Part shown: positions 18,834-28,779 of the stretch, in pieces
How the letters are laid out: every line of letters begins with the position of its first letter
Position numbering within the stretch: the first letter of the stretch is position 1
Assembly (NCBI GenBank): GCA_027924025.1
Contig: AP026970.1
Span: 1,200,501 to 1,264,500 of the forward strand
DNA length: 64,000 nucleotides
From: Comamonadaceae bacterium OS-4
GTDB taxonomy: Bacteria > Pseudomonadota > Gammaproteobacteria > Burkholderiales > Burkholderiaceae_C
Reading direction: 5' to 3'
Notes under the pieces: generated by a model
What the model was told of the DNA's origin: nothing
Databases searched by the model: none
Seen by the model: only the letters and a program-made list of their open reading frames with translations
Program-made: the position numbers and the translations under genes

Positions 18834-21761
18834 GTGCAACCTCCTCCGGAATCTTCACCGTTTGATCCCGATGCTTCGGCTGCTGCCGACCATCCACCGC
18901 CAGCCGGTGTGGGGGCGGGTGTGTTTCACATCATCTTCGAGTCCAGCCCGGAGGCCATTGCCCTAACCCGTGTCCGCGATGGTGCCATCGTCCAGGTGAA
19001 CCGCGAATGGGAGTCCATGACCGGGTATCTGCGCGAGGAGGTGGTGGGGCGCACCGCGCTGGCATTGGGCCATTGGCTGCACCCTGAGCAGCGCACATCG
19101 ATCTTTGGCGATCTGAAGCCCGGTGGCCGGGTGATGGACGTAGATGTGTCCCTGGTCATGAAAGACGGCTCCCCACGGGTAGTGCGCCTGAATGCGACCA
19201 TGCTGATGGAAGCGGACGAGGCATACATCCTGATTTACCTGCGCGATGTCACCGCTGACCTGTTGGCCCGTGAGGCGCTTAGGTCGGGTGAGCTGGCGCT
19301 GGCCCATGCCAACATGGCGATGAACCGGCAGGTCAAGCTGCATGAGCTCACCGAGTCGGTGGCGCAAGTGGGTCATTGGGTGAACTACCCCGGAGACAAG
19401 ACCGTCTACCTCTCCCCCGGTTTGGCCCAGATTGCGGGCTTGGAGCAGGAGGTGGTGGTCACGATGGACATGTTGTGGGGGCGGGTGTTTCCGGAGGATC
19501 TGCCAGCCTTGCACCAAGCGCGCCATCGGATGGACGGCGAAGTGGTGGAGTTCCGCTCTTCCGGCCCTGGAGGGCGGACGCTGTGGGCGCGTTCTCGCAT
19601 GCACCGCCAAGTGGCGGACGGACGGGTGTTGGCGGACTTCGGGGTGGTTCAAGAGTTCACGCAAGAGCGCGAAGCGCGGGACAGCCTCCAGAAACAGTTC
19701 GATTTCATTCACAAAATCACCAGCCGGGCACCCGGCATGTTGTTTGAGTTCCAGCGCTTGCCGAATGGGCGGTTCAGTTTTCCGTTCGTCAGCGATGCGG
19801 TCCGGCAATTTTTTGGTGTGACGGCGGAGCAGGCCCGCGCGGATTCCCGGCGCTTGATGTCGCGCATCCACCCGCAGGATGTGAATCAGGTCATCAACAC
19901 CACCCTGCATGCGACACAGACCATGCAGCCTTGGCAGTGTGAGTTCAGGGCGCAGGTGCCGGGCGCGCCGCTGCGCTGGTTGTTGGGGACCTCGATCCCC
20001 GAAAAGCTGGCGGACGGCACTGTGCTGTTTACCGGCTCCATCACCGACATCACCTCGCAAAAGCTGGCCCTCGAAAAGCTTAGGGAGAGCGAAGAGCGGT
20101 TTCGCAGCCTCTCCAGCCTGTCTTCAGACTGGTACTGGGAGCAGGACGCCGAGTTGCGCTTTACCCGCATTGATGGCAACGGTGCCAATACGGACCGTTT
20201 GGCACCGCAGTCGTCCATCGGTCGCACCCGCTGGGACTCCGGGGGGCAGGGCGTCACCCCTTCCCAATGGCGGGCCCACATGGCGGCGCTGGAAGCCCGC
20301 CAAACCTTTCAAGACTTCGAGATGCAACGGGTGCTGTCGAACGGGCAGCTGATGTGGATCTCGATCAGTGGTACCCCTGTTTTTGACAGCCAGGGCCGAT
20401 TTTGCGGCTATCGCGGCACAGGGCGGGATATTTCATCGCGGAAAGCCGCAGAGTCTGAAATTGAGCGCCTCGCTTTTTTTGATGCGCTCACAGGCTTGCC
20501 GAACCGGAGGATGCTCTTGGACCGGCTCGGGCAGGCCTTGTCGTCGAGCCACCGAAACGGCCAGCACGGCGGCCTGCTGTTTATCGACCTCGACAATTTC
20601 AAGTTACTCAACGACACCCTGGGCCACCACATGGGCGATTTGTTGCTCAAGCAAGTGGCCCAGCGTTTGCAGGAGTGTGTGCGCAGTGTCGATACCGTAG
20701 CCCGGCTCGGTGGCGACGAGTTCGTGGTCATGTTGGAGGAACTGCACACCGATGCCGGGATGGCGGCCACTGAGGCAGAAGCCGTCGCCAAAAAAGTGCT
20801 GCACACCCTGAACAAGCAGTTTGCGCTGGGCAACCACAACATGCACAGCTCACCCAGCATTGGCGTCGCCATGTTTTGCGGGCATGCAGAGGGGATTGAG
20901 GAGCTGCTCAAGCGGGCGGATCTCGCCATGTACCAGGCCAAAAATGCGGGTCGCAACACCGTGCGGTTTTTCGATCCGGCGATGCAGTCGGCAGCCTCCG
21001 CCCGCGCAGAAATGGAAGTCGACCTGCGCAAGGCCTTGCAGGAGGAGCAGTTGGTGCTGTACTACCAACCGGTGGTGACTGCGGACGGGGCGATCACTGG
21101 CGTGGAAGCCTTGGTGCGGTGGATGCACCCCGTCAAAGGCATGGTGTCGCCGGGTGAATTTATTCCACTGGCAGAGCAGACAGGGCTCATACTCCCCTTG
21201 GGGCAATGGGTGCTGGAGGCAGCCTGTGCCCAGCTGGTGGCGTGGAGTGCGGATCCGCACACGCAGCGCTTGAGCGTGGCGGTGAACGTGAGTGCCCGGC
21301 AGTTCCGGCATCCCGATTTTTCCACCCATATTCTTGATTTGTTGCGGACCAGCGGGGCGAATCCCTACCGCCTGAAGCTGGAACTCACTGAAAGCCTGCT
21401 CTTGACTGATTTTGAAGAAGCGGTTTTGAAGATGAGCGAACTCCGGTCGATCGGGGTGAGCTTTTCACTGGATGACTTTGGCACGGGCTATTCGTCCTTG
21501 GCGTATTTGAAACGGCTCCCCTTGGATCAACTCAAAATCGATCAGTCGTTTGTGCGCGATGTGTTGACCGACCCGAACGATGCCGCTATCGCGCGCACGA
21601 TTTTGAGTCTTGCCAAAAGCATGGACCTCGGGGTGGTGGCCGAGGGCGTCGAAACAGCGGGCCAGCGCGACTTTTTGCTCGCGGCCGGGTGCCACGCGTT
21701 TCAGGGTTACTTTTTCGGCCGGCCAGTGCCTGTCGAACAACTGCAACTAAGGCCCTTGTAA
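18834..21761 (+). CDS. Multi-PAS diguanylate cyclase/phosphodiesterase (first of a tandem pair)
   Basis: A ~975-residue protein with about four PAS-type regions (~30-145, 160-275, 285-410, 415-540), then a GGDEF domain (~545-705) with intact RLGGDEF and the RSVD inhibitory site five residues before it. An EAL domain (~725-965) follows with [35 protein letters not shown] and EGVET. It has no membrane helix. Both c-di-GMP synthesis and breakdown look possible. Start choice is weak: the GTG at 18834 is far (24 bases) from the strong AAGGAGGT at 18802-18809, so an unusual start between them is possible. It diverges from mutS. The stop overlaps the next gene's ATG. Confidence 0.9.
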   Translation: MQPPPESSPFDPDASAAADHPPPAGVGAGVFHIIFESSPEAIALTRVRDGAIVQVNREWESMTGYLREEVVGRTALALGHWLHPEQRTSIFGDLKPGGRVMDVDVSLVMKDGSPRVVRLNATMLMEADEAYILIYLRDVTADLLAREALRSGELALAHANMAMNRQVKLHELTESVAQVGHWVNYPGDKTVYLSPGLAQIAGLEQEVVVTMDMLWGRVFPEDLPALHQARHRMDGEVVEFRSSGPGGRTLWARSRMHRQVADGRVLADFGVVQEFTQEREARDSLQKQFDFIHKITSRAPGMLFEFQRLPNGRFSFPFVSDAVRQFFGVTAEQARADSRRLMSRIHPQDVNQVINTTLHATQTMQPWQCEFRAQVPGAPLRWLLGTSIPEKLADGTVLFTGSITDITSQKLALEKLRESEERFRSLSSLSSDWYWEQDAELRFTRIDGNGANTDRLAPQSSIGRTRWDSGGQGVTPSQWRAHMAALEARQTFQDFEMQRVLSNGQLMWISISGTPVFDSQGRFCGYRGTGRDISSRKAAESEIERLAFFDALTGLPNRRMLLDRLGQALSSSHRNGQHGGLLFIDLDNFKLLNDTLGHHMGDLLLKQVAQRLQECVRSVDTVARLGGDEFVVMLEELHTDAGMAATEAEAVAKKVLHTLNKQFALGNHNMHSSPSIGVAMFCGHAEGIEELLKRADLAMYQAKNAGRNTVRFFDPAMQSAASARAEMEVDLRKALQEEQLVLYYQPVVTADGAITGVEALVRWMHPVKGMVSPGEFIPLAEQTGLILPLGQWVLEAACAQLVAWSADPHTQRLSVAVNVSARQFRHPDFSTHILDLLRTSGANPYRLKLELTESLLLTDFEEAVLKMSELRSIGVSFSLDDFGTGYSSLAYLKRLPLDQLKIDQSFVRDVLTDPNDAAIARTILSLAKSMDLGVVAEGVETAGQRDFLLAAGCHAFQGYFFGRPVPVEQLQLRPL

Positions 21762-24700
21762 TGTCTGAAAACGCCGCCTCCGGTGACACGGTCCCCCTGA
21801 CCGAGCTGGACGACGTGCGCATGGCCAATGCCTCGCTGGAGCGGGTGAATCGCCGCCAGTTCGATATGTTGCAGGCGCTTTTTTTGCACAGCCCGGCCGC
21901 CATTTCTTTGCAAAGTGTCGAAGATGGCCGGTTCGTGGATGTCAATATCCGGTGGCAGCTGTTGACGGGCTACTCGTGGGAGCAAGCGACCTCGAACACC
22001 TCACTGAGCTTGGGGTTCTGGCCGGATATCGAGTCCAGAAACCGCGCGTTGGCAGAGCTGGAGGAAGACCCTTCCCTCTCCGGCGTGGAAATCAACTTCA
22101 CCAATGCCCGCGGCGAAAACATGTTGCTGGAGTGGCGTGGCTCGGTCATGCAAATTGCGGGCGAGTCGTTCTTGCTGGCGTATTTGATTGACATCACCGC
22201 GCAGCGGGTGGCCCAAGAGGCCGTGGTCGAGGGCGAGCACGCCTTGCAAGAGGCCAATGACGATTTGCGCGGACAGGTGGAGTTGTACGAAGAAACCGAA
22301 AAGTTGGCCCAAGCGGGCCACTGGATCGTGCCCCAGGGCCATTCGATACCGCGCTGGTCCCGGGGCCTGTTCCAGATGGCACGGATCCCATGGACTGAAA
22401 AGATAAGCCCGGATGTGTGGGAAGCGGGTCTGCACAAGGACGACCGGGAACGTTATCTCGCAGCGCGCGAGGCCATGGATGGCAGGCTGGCGGAATTCCG
22501 CTGGACTTGCCGCGACGGAGATATGCGCTGGTGGCGCAGCCGCATGCACCGTTACCACCGTCAGGATGGAAGTTATGTGGACTTCGGTGTGGTGCAGGAC
22601 TTTACCGAAGAGGCATTGGCCGAGCAGGTGCTGCAGCAGCGTTTGGATGTGATTCAGCGTTTGACTAGCCGTTTGCCAGAAATGGTCTTTCAGTTCGAGA
22701 TGTTCACCCGCGACAGCGGCCGCTTTGTGTTTGTGAGCGATGCGTGCAGTGACATTTTCGGGGTGACTCCGGAGGAGGCGCGTGCCGACGCCGCCAGCGT
22801 TTTCCGTATGGTGCATACCGATGACATCATCCAGACGCTGAAGTCCATGAATGCTGCCGCATCGGATGCGACCACTTGGGCCCAGGAGTTCCGTATCCGC
22901 CGGCGGGATGGTACGGTGCGCAGCCTGTTTGGCAAAGCGATTGTGTTTCTGGAGCCCACGGGCCGCTATCACGCGTATGGGTCGCTCACCGATGTGACGG
23001 AGCACAAGGCCTCGCTGGCAGTGCTCCAGGAGAGCGAAGCCCGGTTCCGCGCGTTAACCGAGCTCTCCTCCGACTGGTACTGGGAGCAAGATGCTGACCA
23101 CCGCTTCATTCGGTTTGACGGCGCCTTGCAGGCCGGCAAGACCAAAACAGGGGAGCGGAATATCGGGCTGACCCGGTGGGATGCCGGTGCGATCAACATG
23201 ACGGAGGCTGATTGGCAGGCGCATCGCGCTCTGCTGGACGCGAGGCTGCCCTTCTATGAGCTGGAGCTGTGTGACCAAGATGCGGACGGCGCCGTGTTTT
23301 GGATCTCTGTCAGCGGCGCTCCCATCTTTGATTCGCACGGAGTGTTCAAGGGCTACCGAGGCATCGGACGGAACATTTCCGAGCGCAAGGCGGACGAAGC
23401 CAAGATTGAGCGGCTCGCTTTTTACGATGTGCTCACCGACCTGCCGAACCGCAGGTTGCTGCAAGACCACTTGCAATACGCAGTGGCGGCCTGCGCCCGC
23501 GGGCGCCTGCACGGGGCATTGCTGTTCATTGACTTGGACAACTTCAAAGACCTCAATGACACCCGGGGGCACGATGTCGGCGACCGGCTGCTCACTCTGG
23601 TTGCCAGGCGCCTGCAAGCCTGCGTCCGTGAATCGGACACGGTGGCCCGCCTGGGTGGGGACGAGTTCATTGTTCTGTTGCAAGACCTCGATGGCACCGC
23701 GGCCCAGGCCGGCCTTCAAGCCGAAGCCGTGGGGCAAAAAATTCTGCTCCAGTTGAATGCGCCGTATGACCTGCCCGGCGGCGCGCATCACAGCACCCCC
23801 AGTGTGGGCATTGTGCTGATTCACGGGCAGCGCCAGTCGGTGGATGAGCTGCTCAAGCAAGCCGACTTGGCGATGTACGAGGCCAAAGCGGCGGGCCGCA
23901 ATACGCTGCGGTTTTTTGACCCGGCCATGCAGTCGATGGTGGCCCAGCGCGCCGAGTTGGAGTCGGACCTGCGCCTCGGGCTGAAGCGCGGTGAATTGAT
24001 GTTGTATTACCAGCCGGTGGTGGATGCCAATAGAACCGTGGTGGGTGCTGAAGCGTTGTTGCGCTGGCTCCATCCGGCGCGCGGGCTGGTGTCGCCCTTG
24101 GAGTTTGTGCCATTGGCAGAGCAAACGGGCTTGATCATTCCGGTGGGCGTGTGGGTGTTGCAAACCGCGTGCGCGCAGCTGGCGCAATGGGCGTCAGACC
24201 CTTTGAGTGCCCACCTGACCGTTGCGGTGAATGTGAGCGCCCGCCAGTTTCGCCAGGATGAATTTGTGTCCCAAGTGCAGGGTGCGCTGCAGCAAACCGG
24301 AGCCGACCCCAAACTACTCAAGCTCGAGCTGACAGAAAGCCTCCTGCTCACCGACACCCAGGATGCCATCATGAAAATGGCCGCCCTCAGAAGCCTGGGC
24401 GTGCGCTTTGCGCTGGATGATTTTGGAACCGGGTATTCGTCGCTGTCGTATTTGAAGATGCTGCCCTTGCAGCAGCTCAAAATCGACCAGTCATTTGTGC
24501 GGGATGTGCTCACCGACCACAACGATGCGGCCATTGCCCGCACGGTGCTCGCCTTGGGGCGAAGCCTCGGCTTTGATGTGGTGGCCGAGGGGGTGGAAAC
24601 CGAGGGGCAGCGCCAGTTCCTGCTGGACCAGGGCTGCACCTTGTTTCAGGGCTATCTGTTCGGCCGACCGGTGCCGGTGGCCGAATTTCGCTTCCATTAA
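21761..24700 (+). CDS. Multi-PAS diguanylate cyclase/phosphodiesterase (second of a tandem pair)
   Basis: A 979-residue paralogue of the preceding protein with the same domain order. GGDEF is intact (RLGGDEF, with RESD as inhibitory site), and so is the EAL domain ([40 protein letters not shown]). Shared stretches such as [10 protein letters not shown] and MHRY/MHRQ with FGVVQ run throughout, pointing to tandem duplication. The ATG at 21761 overlaps the upstream TAA (TAATG), so the two should be made together. The N-terminal PAS regions are more diverged than the catalytic halves, which suggests different inputs. Its stop overlaps the convergent suhB stop. Confidence 0.92.
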   Translation: MSENAASGDTVPLTELDDVRMANASLERVNRRQFDMLQALFLHSPAAISLQSVEDGRFVDVNIRWQLLTGYSWEQATSNTSLSLGFWPDIESRNRALAELEEDPSLSGVEINFTNARGENMLLEWRGSVMQIAGESFLLAYLIDITAQRVAQEAVVEGEHALQEANDDLRGQVELYEETEKLAQAGHWIVPQGHSIPRWSRGLFQMARIPWTEKISPDVWEAGLHKDDRERYLAAREAMDGRLAEFRWTCRDGDMRWWRSRMHRYHRQDGSYVDFGVVQDFTEEALAEQVLQQRLDVIQRLTSRLPEMVFQFEMFTRDSGRFVFVSDACSDIFGVTPEEARADAASVFRMVHTDDIIQTLKSMNAAASDATTWAQEFRIRRRDGTVRSLFGKAIVFLEPTGRYHAYGSLTDVTEHKASLAVLQESEARFRALTELSSDWYWEQDADHRFIRFDGALQAGKTKTGERNIGLTRWDAGAINMTEADWQAHRALLDARLPFYELELCDQDADGAVFWISVSGAPIFDSHGVFKGYRGIGRNISERKADEAKIERLAFYDVLTDLPNRRLLQDHLQYAVAACARGRLHGALLFIDLDNFKDLNDTRGHDVGDRLLTLVARRLQACVRESDTVARLGGDEFIVLLQDLDGTAAQAGLQAEAVGQKILLQLNAPYDLPGGAHHSTPSVGIVLIHGQRQSVDELLKQADLAMYEAKAAGRNTLRFFDPAMQSMVAQRAELESDLRLGLKRGELMLYYQPVVDANRTVVGAEALLRWLHPARGLVSPLEFVPLAEQTGLIIPVGVWVLQTACAQLAQWASDPLSAHLTVAVNVSARQFRQDEFVSQVQGALQQTGADPKLLKLELTESLLLTDTQDAIMKMAALRSLGVRFALDDFGTGYSSLSYLKMLPLQQLKIDQSFVRDVLTDHNDAAIARTVLALGRSLGFDVVAEGVETEGQRQFLLDQGCTLFQGYLFGRPVPVAEFRFH

Positions 24701-25611
24701 AAGGGGGCGTCTTCGCCGCCTTCAGCCGGTGCTGCTGGCTCAGGGGCGGCCGGGTTGTCGGCTTCGATGGCAGCTTGGCGCAACGCCGCTTTTTCCCCAG
24801 CAGGGGCGAACTTGCTGTATTTGCCCAAAAGGCTGACCAACTGGCCATAAATGCGGGGGCTGCCTGCCAAGCACTCGTGCTGTTCCAGGAAATCAGCTTC
24901 ACCGGTGAAGTTGCCCACCAGTCCACCGGCTTCGGTGACCAGCAAGGAGCCGGCAGCCACGTCCCAGGGTTGCAAGCCGAGTTCGAAGAAACCTTCGGTG
25001 TAGCCGGCCGCCACATAGGCCAAATCCAGCGCAGCAGCGCCGGGGCGGCGCAGGCCGGCGGTGCGTTGCATCACGTCGCCCATCATCTGCAGGTATTGGT
25101 TGAAGTTGTCACCCGGGCGGAAGGGGAAGCCGGTGGAAATCAGCGACTCTTTGAGCTGGGTGCGCTTGGAGACGCGGATGCGGCGGTCGTTCAGGTAAGC
25201 GCCACGGCCTTTGGTGGCGGTAAACAGGTCGTTGCGGGTAGGGTCGTACACCACCGCTTGCTCGACCTTGCCGCGCACCGCCAGCGCAATGCTCACGCAA
25301 TATACCGGCAGGCCGTGGATGAAGTTGGTGGTGCCGTCCAGCGGATCGATGATCCAGACGTATTCGGAATCGCGGGCGCCGTGTTCGCTGCCCGATTCTT
25401 CGGCGAGGATGCCGTGGCCGGGGTAGGCCGTCAGCAGGGTTTCTATGATCGCTTGCTCTGCAGCCTTGTCCACTTCAGTGACAAAGTCGTTGGCCTTTTT
25501 CTGGGACACGCGAACGGATTCGATGTCCAGCGCAGCGCGGTTGATGATGGAACCGGCGGTGCGGGCGGCCTTGATGGCCACGTTGGCCATGGGGTGCAGA
25601 TTGAGCGTCAT
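24697..25611 (-). CDS. suhB: Inositol monophosphatase family protein SuhB
   Basis: A 304-residue phosphatase with metal-binding motifs [20 protein letters not shown] and [15 protein letters not shown]. Homologues dephosphorylate inositol-1-phosphate, and E. coli SuhB also acts in rRNA transcription antitermination. The start [17 protein letters not shown] at 25611 matches the family, whereas the upstream extension does not. The C-terminus carries an extra Pro/Ala/Glu-rich tail of about 35 residues. The last bases overlap the end of the convergent GGDEF-EAL gene. Confidence 0.94.
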   Translation of the reverse strand: MTLNLHPMANVAIKAARTAGSIINRAALDIESVRVSQKKANDFVTEVDKAAEQAIIETLLTAYPGHGILAEESGSEHGARDSEYVWIIDPLDGTTNFIHGLPVYCVSIALAVRGKVEQAVVYDPTRNDLFTATKGRGAYLNDRRIRVSKRTQLKESLISTGFPFRPGDNFNQYLQMMGDVMQRTAGLRRPGAAALDLAYVAAGYTEGFFELGLQPWDVAAGSLLVTEAGGLVGNFTGEADFLEQHECLAGSPRIYGQLVSLLGKYSKFAPAGEKAALRQAAIEADNPAAPEPAAPAEGGEDAPF

Positions 25612-25743
25612 AAATTGTGGGGGAAGAACTGGAAGGACCGCTTGGCGATGCAGGCGGCGACAATAGGCGCATTTTAACGGTTCGGCTTTGGTTGCGCACC
25701 CTATCTTTGTGCGGTTGCAGCAATTTGGCCTCATTCAGTCTGC

Positions 25744-26583
25744 ATGCACACCCGATTTATCCTCATCAATACCAGCCACGCGGGCAATGTGGGCGCCGCT
25801 GCCCGCGCCATCAAAACGATGGGTTTCGACGATCTCGTGTTGGTCGCCCCCCGCTGGCCCAATGTGTTGCGCCGGGAAGAAACCATCCAGCGCGCCAGCG
25901 GCGCCCTGGATGTGCTGGACAAGTGCCGTATTGTTGAAACGCTCGACGAGGCCTTGGATGGCATCACCCATTTGTGCGCCACGGCCATGACCCCGCGGGA
26001 CTTCGGGCCGCCCACCACTACGCCGCGCGAGCACTTTGAAGCGCTATCAAAACAGGAGCTGCTCGCGCATATTCCATCAGCGCTAGATGCCGATTTGGCA
26101 TCTGAATCTCCAGTGCAGAGGCAGCAGGGCATTGGATTTTTGTTCGGCTCTGAGCGCTTTGGCATGCGCAATGAAGACGTCTACCGCTGCCATGTCTGCC
26201 TGTCCATTCCCAGTAATCCGACCTTCGGCTCGCTCAATATCGGCGCGGCCCTGCAGGTCATTGCCTATGAGTGGCGCTTGGCCTTGGGTGGTTTTGGAGT
26301 TCAGTCTCCTGCAGCTCCGTCACACCTGGCCGATGCAGCGCAGGTCACTGGCATGCTGACGCATCTGGAGCAGTCGCTGGTGCAGCTGGGGTTTCTCGAT
26401 CCTGCGGCGCCCAAAAAGCTGATGCCCCGGCTCAATTCCCTGTTCAACCGGGCACAGGTCACGCAAGAGGAAATCCACATCCTGCGCGGCATTGCCAAAG
26501 CCATCCTGCAGCAAAACCCGCAATCGCCTGCCCGTAGTGCGGATTTGGTGGCGATAGACAGCAAGCTAGTGTTGAAGGGATAG
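25744..26583 (+). CDS. trmJ: tRNA (cytidine/uridine-2'-O-)-methyltransferase TrmJ
   Basis: A 279-residue SPOUT methyltransferase that should 2'-O-methylate position 32 of tRNAs with S-adenosylmethionine. The N-terminus (RFILINTSHAGNVGAAARAI) and the knot motifs (IGFLFGSERFGMRNEDV, LSIPSNPTFGSLNIGAALQV) are characteristic. A linker of ~20 residues between them (ALSKQELLAHIPSALDADLA) is encoded by a copy of the dispersed repeat and looks like an insertion in frame. It lies ten bases upstream of cysE and diverges from suhB. Confidence 0.93.
   Translation: MHTRFILINTSHAGNVGAAARAIKTMGFDDLVLVAPRWPNVLRREETIQRASGALDVLDKCRIVETLDEALDGITHLCATAMTPRDFGPPTTTPREHFEALSKQELLAHIPSALDADLASESPVQRQQGIGFLFGSERFGMRNEDVYRCHVCLSIPSNPTFGSLNIGAALQVIAYEWRLALGGFGVQSPAAPSHLADAAQVTGMLTHLEQSLVQLGFLDPAAPKKLMPRLNSLFNRAQVTQEEIHILRGIAKAILQQNPQSPARSADLVAIDSKLVLKG
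26041..26091 (+). repeat. Dispersed ~50 bp repeat, copy 4, inside trmJ
   Basis: GCGCTATCAAAACAGGAGC, TGCTCGCGCATAT, then CAGCGCTAGATGCC: one of the closest matches to the consensus. It encodes an extra linker in TrmJ between the N-terminal strand-helix unit and the knot. Confidence 0.78.
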
Positions 26584-26592
26584 ACTGCCACC

Positions 26593-27366
26593 ATGTTTGC
26601 CCGTATCCGATCCGACATCCAGTGCATCCTCGACCGTGACCCCGCTGCCCGCAGTACCTGGGAGGTCATCACCTGTTACCCCGGCCTGCACGCAGTGGTG
26701 TTGCACCGTCTGGCGCATTGGTTCTGGACCCACGGCCTGAAGTGGCTGGGGCGCTTTACCTCCCACATTGCCCGCTTTCTGACCGGGATTGAGATTCACC
26801 CCGGGGCCAAGCTGGGTGAGCGCGTCTTTTTTGACCACGCCATGGGCGCGGTCGTGGGGGAGACGGCCGAAATCGGCGATGGTTGCACGATTTATCAGGG
26901 CGTGACCTTGGGCGGCACCAGCCTGTACAAGGGCGCCAAGCGCCACCCCACACTGGGCAAAGACGTGGTGGTGAGTGCCGGTGCCAAAGTGCTGGGTGGT
27001 TTTGAAGTGGGCGACGGCGCCAAAATCGGCAGCAACGCAGTGGTGATCAAACCGGTGCCGGCAGGGGCGACGGCGGTCGGCATTCCAGCGCGCATCATTC
27101 CCAGCAAAGAGGGCATGAGTGCGGATGTGACCACCCAAGACCGCAAGTTCACCGCCTATGGCATCACCCAGGACGACGACCCGGTGAGCCAGGCCCTGCG
27201 TGGCTTGGTGGACAGCGCATCCGGCCAAGATCACCAGATAGCGATGTTGTGGAAAGCCGTGGAACAACTCTCTGCGCGCTTGGCTGACAGTGACTGCGTG
27301 CCCAAAGACGCAGCTCGCAAAGAGTGCTTTGAGGCCGCGAAAATAAACGAGCTGATCGGGAAGTAG
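26593..27366 (+). CDS. cysE: Serine O-acetyltransferase
   Basis: A 257-residue left-handed beta-helix acetyltransferase catalysing serine plus acetyl-CoA to O-acetylserine, the first step of cysteine synthesis. The N-terminal helices include SDIQCILDRDPAARSTWEVI and HRLAHWFW. The hexapeptide-repeat region holds GIEIHPGAKLGERVFFDHAM, GVTLGGTSLYKGAKRHPTLG and the active-site loop. It is the long-tailed form with ~75 residues after the helix. It follows trmJ by ten bases, and together they probably form one transcript. Confidence 0.94.
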   Translation: MFARIRSDIQCILDRDPAARSTWEVITCYPGLHAVVLHRLAHWFWTHGLKWLGRFTSHIARFLTGIEIHPGAKLGERVFFDHAMGAVVGETAEIGDGCTIYQGVTLGGTSLYKGAKRHPTLGKDVVVSAGAKVLGGFEVGDGAKIGSNAVVIKPVPAGATAVGIPARIIPSKEGMSADVTTQDRKFTAYGITQDDDPVSQALRGLVDSASGQDHQIAMLWKAVEQLSARLADSDCVPKDAARKECFEAAKINELIGK

Positions 27367-27371
27367 AGTAC

Positions 27372-27450
27372 ACCCCCGAGCGGCTTTGCCGCCTCCCCCT
27401 TGCAGGGGGCAACACCAGCAGGCTGGCGGAGCCAGACCTGCGGTGTTTTT
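27372..27450. repeat. Multi-hairpin palindromic repeat, terminator-like
   Basis: Three hairpins in a row: GCGGC-TTT-GCCGC, CCCCCT-TGC-AGGGGG, and AACACC...GGTGTT enclosing CTGGC-GGA-GCCAG, ending in TTTTT. It lies between cysE and the convergent mog gene and could end cysE transcription. It looks like a REP-type element distinct from the ~50 bp dispersed repeat; I saw only one copy in this window. Confidence 0.7.
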
Positions 27451-27503
27451 GGGTTAAGACACGCGCGCCGAATAGGTGGCGCTTACCGAAACGAAGAGCT
27501 TCC

Positions 27504-28088
27504 TCAGTCCTGCGTCGGGCGGATGGCGCTTTTGGGGCGGAAGGCCTTGCAGACGGTGTCCACCGTGTCGATGTAGGGGCCACCGATCAAGTCTACGCAG
27601 TAGGGTACGGCCGCAAAGATGCCGGGTACCGCTTGCTTGCCCTCGGCGTCCTTCACGCCTTCGAGGGTTTCTGCAATTGCCTTGGGTTGGCCGGGCAGGT
27701 TGATGATGAGTGTCTGGTCGCGGATGACGGCGACCTGGCGCGACAAAATCGCCGTGGGCACAAAGTTCAGGCTGATAGCGCGCATTTGCTCGCCGAAGCC
27801 CGGCATCTGCTTGTGTGCGACTGCCAGTGTGGCTTCCGGAGTAACGTCCCGCAGGGCCGGGCCGGTGCCGCCCGTGGTCAGCACCAGGGCGCAGCGTGCG
27901 TCGACCAGTGCGATCAAGGTGTCCTCGATCGTGCTTTGGTCGTCTGCAATCAAGCGGGTTTCAAACACCACCGGGTTCTGCACCGCGCGGCTGATCCAGT
28001 CTTGCAGCGCCGGTATGCCCTTGTCTTCATAGACGCCGGCAGATGCCCTGTCGCTGATAGATACCAAGCCGATGCGCACCTCATCCAT
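27504..28088 (-). CDS. mog: Molybdopterin adenylyltransferase (Mog/MoaB family)
   Basis: A 194-residue protein with the family motifs LVSISDRAS, VLTTGGTGPALRDVTPEA and INLPGQPKAIAETL. It adenylates molybdopterin before molybdenum insertion, so it supplies cofactor to enzymes such as the nitrate reductase NasA encoded at 35.7-38.5 kb. I prefer the ATG at 28088 (MDEVRIGLVS); a TTG at 28103 overlapping the darP stop is the alternative and would add five residues. It is downstream of darP on the same strand. Confidence 0.9.
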   Translation of the reverse strand: MDEVRIGLVSISDRASAGVYEDKGIPALQDWISRAVQNPVVFETRLIADDQSTIEDTLIALVDARCALVLTTGGTGPALRDVTPEATLAVAHKQMPGFGEQMRAISLNFVPTAILSRQVAVIRDQTLIINLPGQPKAIAETLEGVKDAEGKQAVPGIFAAVPYCVDLIGGPYIDTVDTVCKAFRPKSAIRPTQD

Positions 28089-28099
28089 CGCGCTACCGT

Positions 28100-28756
28100 T
28101 CAATCCTCGTCTCCTGCGTCATCCTTGGCAGCCGCTTCTTGTTTGGATGCTTCCTGGTGGGCCAGCAAGGACTCGCGCACGAGTTGAAAAATTTCGCGGT
28201 ACGAGCGGCCATGGCGGATGGCTTCGCCGGGCTTCTCGGGTTTGGCGTCTTTGCGTGCCTGGCGGACCAAGGCCCGCAGCTGCTGGCTGTCAGTGTCGGG
28301 GCTCAGGTTGAGCCACTGGCCGACGGCATCATCATCCGCAATCAACCGGTCGCGCCATTGTTCTGCCTGGTGCAGCACCATGGTTTCCTGGACCGACGGC
28401 ATATGCTGTTCTTCGAGCGCTGCGCGGATCTGGTCCCATTTGGCCGGGTCGAGTTTGCGCATCAGCTTGCCGATGAACTGCATCTGGCGGCGTTTGCCCT
28501 CAAAGTTGGTGATGCGTTTGGCTTCCGCCACGCCTTCCACCAACCGGTCGGGCAGTTCTAGTTTGATCATCAATTCGGCGCGCATGTTCAGCAGGTCTTC
28601 ACCCAGCTTTTGCAATGCGTCGCTTTCTTTTTTGAGGTCGGTGCGGGTCGGTTCATCCGTGCCCTTGAGTTCGCGCTTGTACTCCAGATCGAGTGCGCTG
28701 CCTTCGGCAACGAACAAGCCCCGGACGTAATAGCCCTTTTTTAGTTTGCGTGACAT
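28100..28756 (-). CDS. yjgA: Ribosome-associated protein DarP/YjgA (DUF615)
   Basis: A 218-residue, highly charged, mostly helical protein of the YjgA/DarP family, which joins late stages of 50S ribosomal subunit assembly. Landmarks are SRKLKKGYYVRGLFVAEGSA, ITNFEGKRRQMQFIGKLMRKLD and GRSYREIFQLVRE. The start at 28756 (MSRKLKK) is preferred to a TTG two codons earlier. It is divergent from pmbA, with only 23 bases between the starts, so their promoters must overlap. Confidence 0.9.
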   Translation of the reverse strand: MSRKLKKGYYVRGLFVAEGSALDLEYKRELKGTDEPTRTDLKKESDALQKLGEDLLNMRAELMIKLELPDRLVEGVAEAKRITNFEGKRRQMQFIGKLMRKLDPAKWDQIRAALEEQHMPSVQETMVLHQAEQWRDRLIADDDAVGQWLNLSPDTDSQQLRALVRQARKDAKPEKPGEAIRHGRSYREIFQLVRESLLAHQEASKQEAAAKDDAGDED

Positions 28757-28779
28757 AGCCAAGTATCATATCCGTCGCC

